From Citreimonas sp042096055 (GTDB lineage Bacteria; Pseudomonadota; Alphaproteobacteria; Rhodobacterales; Rhodobacteraceae): a DNA stretch of 6,655 nucleotides. Of the stretch, positions 5,721 through 6,655 are shown in pieces. The notes below the pieces were generated by a model that worked only from the letters and a program-made list of their open reading frames with translations, did no database searches and was not told where the DNA came from. The stretch is taken from positions 1 through 6,655 of the forward strand of contig NZ_JBELMH010000120.1 in assembly GCF_042096055.1 (NCBI RefSeq). The letters run 5' to 3'. Position numbers and translations under genes: made by a program. The number at the start of each line of letters is the position of its first letter. Within the stretch, counting starts at the first letter, position 1.

Positions 5721-6125
5721 ATGTTCAAGCGACTCGCCCTTCCTGCCCTGATCGCCGCGGCGCTGGCCGCGCCCGTGCAGGCGCAGTCCAAGCCGCCGCT
5801 CAGCCAGGTGCCCCAGATCGACGACGCGCTGATGGCGATCGCCATCGCCGACGACATCCGCAAGCGCTGCGACGGCATCGGGGCGCGCATGGTGCGCGCC
5901 TACATCACGATCAACGGCCTGAAATCCAAGGCGCAGTCGATGGGCTACACCGACGACGAGATCGAGGACTACGTCACCTCGAAAGAGGAAAAGGCCCGGA
6001 TGAAGCGCAAGGCGCTGGCGTGGCTTGCCTCGCAGGGCGTCGATGGCGCGGACACCGCGCAGCTGTGCCGTTTCGGCGAGCGCCAGATCGACCGCAACAG
6101 CGCCATCGGCCGTCTGCTGCACTGA
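5721..6125 (+). CDS. DUF5333-like secreted protein
   Basis: A 134-residue protein with a signal peptide: MFKRLALPALIAAALAAPVQA, with likely cleavage after Ala21 (V-Q-A) before QSKPPL. The mature part is helical and charged, with the segments PQIDDALMAIAIADDIRKRC, INGLKSKAQSMGYTDDEIE and DYVTSKEEKARMKRKA, and two cysteines only (Cys50 and Cys116), which could pair in the periplasm. Sequence feel, size and placement before nuoG agree with my recollection of DUF5333, a Rhodobacterales family of unknown function; a profile search is needed to confirm it. The ATG at 5721 is preceded by AAAAGG (5707-5712). The alternative upstream GTG at 5652 would bury the signal peptide behind 23 residues. Function is unknown; operon context suggests a complex I accessory or assembly role. 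Confidence 0.86.
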   Translation: MFKRLALPALIAAALAAPVQAQSKPPLSQVPQIDDALMAIAIADDIRKRCDGIGARMVRAYITINGLKSKAQSMGYTDDEIEDYVTSKEEKARMKRKALAWLASQGVDGADTAQLCRFGERQIDRNSAIGRLLH

Positions 6126-6297
6126 TATGCGCCTGCGGGCGTGACGCCGCGTACAGGATGAACCGCGTCGATTTTTCCTGACGTTCCCGGGCGATCACGC
6201 CTTTCAACGCCGCACTGGTCGCGCTAAAGGGGGGACCAAACGCGGCCCGCCCTTCGCCGGCGGGCACTGCCAGCCATGGGAAACGAAGGGCTCGGCC
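6126..6297. other. Intergenic leader before nuoG
   Basis: A 172-base gap without a gene. Directly after the DUF5333-like stop is an imperfect hairpin (6135-6150, GCG-g-GCG, loop TGA, CGCCGC). A T5 run occurs at 6172-6176 but is about 20 bases away, so it does not make a standard terminator. A perfect seven-base hairpin lies nearer nuoG and is listed separately. I see no clear promoter. Confidence 0.5.
6245..6265 (+). other. GC hairpin in the nuoG leader
   Basis: GCCCGCC (6245-6251), seven-base loop CTTCGCC, GGCGGGC (6259-6265). It ends 19 bases before the nuoG ribosome-binding site GAAGGG (6285-6290). No T-run follows. Its position relative to the gene resembles the nuoE leader hairpin. Confidence 0.4.
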
Positions 6298-6655
6298 ATG
6301 TCCGATACGCGCACGATCATCATCGACGATACCGAAATCGAGGTCCCCTCGGCCATGACGCTGATCCAGGCGTGCGAGGAGGCCGGGATCGAGATTCCGC
6401 GATTCTGCTACCACGAGCGTCTGTCGATCGCCGGCAACTGCCGGATGTGCCTGGTCGAGGTCGTGGGCGGCCCGCCGAAACCGGCGGCCAGCTGCGCGAT
6501 GCAGGTGCGCGACCTGCGCCCCGGACCCGAGGGCCAGCCGCCGCGCGTGCGCACCAACTCGCCCATGGTCAAGAAGGCCCGCGAGGGGGTGATGGAGTTC
6601 CTGCTCATCAACCATCCGCTCGATTGCCCGATCTGCGACCAGGGCGGCGAATGCG
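6298..6655 (+). CDS. nuoG: NADH-quinone oxidoreductase subunit G, N-terminal part (3' end outside window)
   Basis: The first 119 codons of the 75-kDa-type subunit (Nqo3), the largest subunit of the NADH module, which carries a chain of iron-sulfur clusters linking NuoF to NuoB/NuoI. The window covers the ferredoxin-like 2Fe-2S domain with Cys37, Cys48, Cys51 and Cys66 (PRFCYHERL, AGNCRMCLVEV, AASCAMQV). It then enters the His-Cys3 4Fe-4S region with His106, Cys110, Cys113 and Cys119 (NHPLDCPICDQGGEC), where the sequence ends. All expected ligands up to this point are present. The ATG at 6298 has GAAGGG seven bases upstream. The remaining clusters and the molybdopterin-like domain lie downstream. 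Confidence 0.97.
   Translation, partial: MSDTRTIIIDDTEIEVPSAMTLIQACEEAGIEIPRFCYHERLSIAGNCRMCLVEVVGGPPKPAASCAMQVRDLRPGPEGQPPRVRTNSPMVKKAREGVMEFLLINHPLDCPICDQGGEC

Noticed and set aside
6135..6176. Intrinsic terminator after the DUF5333-like gene
   Set aside because: The hairpin is imperfect and the T-run lies about 20 bases beyond it. A strong terminator here would also cut off nuoG from the operon.
5974..6615. 213-codon open frame on the minus strand across the nuoG leader
   Set aside because: It is antisense to the DUF5333-like gene and nuoG, has low-complexity composition and no ribosome-binding site or domain that I can see.

Overview
The window is an internal piece of a proton-pumping NADH:quinone oxidoreductase (respiratory complex I, nuo/nqo) operon. 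All ten genes lie on the + strand. The organism is most likely an alphaproteobacterium of the Rhodobacterales (Roseobacter/Paracoccus/Rhodobacter group). The grounds are the very GC-rich codon use, a NuoE whose four cluster cysteines fall at 96/101/137/141 as in Paracoccus denitrificans Nqo2, and small lineage-type proteins that I recognise as DUF5337- and DUF5333-like between the nuo genes. The P. denitrificans nqo cluster is known to carry several unidentified reading frames among its structural genes, and this window has the same general architecture.

Layout: the 3' third of nuoD (1-429) overlaps by ATGA a small lipoprotein gene (426-749). Next come nuoE with a long C-terminal extension (810-1931), a two-helix membrane protein with an Ala/Pro stalk (1979-2743), a soluble protein with an unrecognised N-terminus (2943-3572), a DUF5337-like two-helix membrane protein (3582-3797), nuoF (3801-5090), a second small lipoprotein (5176-5568), a DUF5333-like secreted protein (5721-6125), and the 5' end of nuoG (6298 to the window end). 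No tRNA, rRNA, CRISPR array, insertion sequence or frameshifted gene was seen.

NuoE, NuoF and NuoG together form the NADH-oxidising N module: FMN and a 4Fe-4S cluster in NuoF, a 2Fe-2S cluster in NuoE, and the entry ferredoxin-like domain plus a His-Cys3 cluster in NuoG. NuoD belongs to the Q module. The standout feature is that three consecutive genes (nuoE and the two after it) end in the same roughly 65-residue helix-hairpin-helix-like module, mounted on three different N-terminal parts: a catalytic subunit, a membrane anchor and a soluble helical segment. The NuoE copy has lost the hairpin Gly-Pro signature.

A second pattern is three small predicted exported proteins, each with exactly two cysteines in the mature chain apart from any lipidated one. 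They are interleaved with genes for the cytoplasmic arm. A third is that the five larger intergenic gaps each contain a short GC-rich inverted repeat, in two cases just upstream of a nuo ribosome-binding site.
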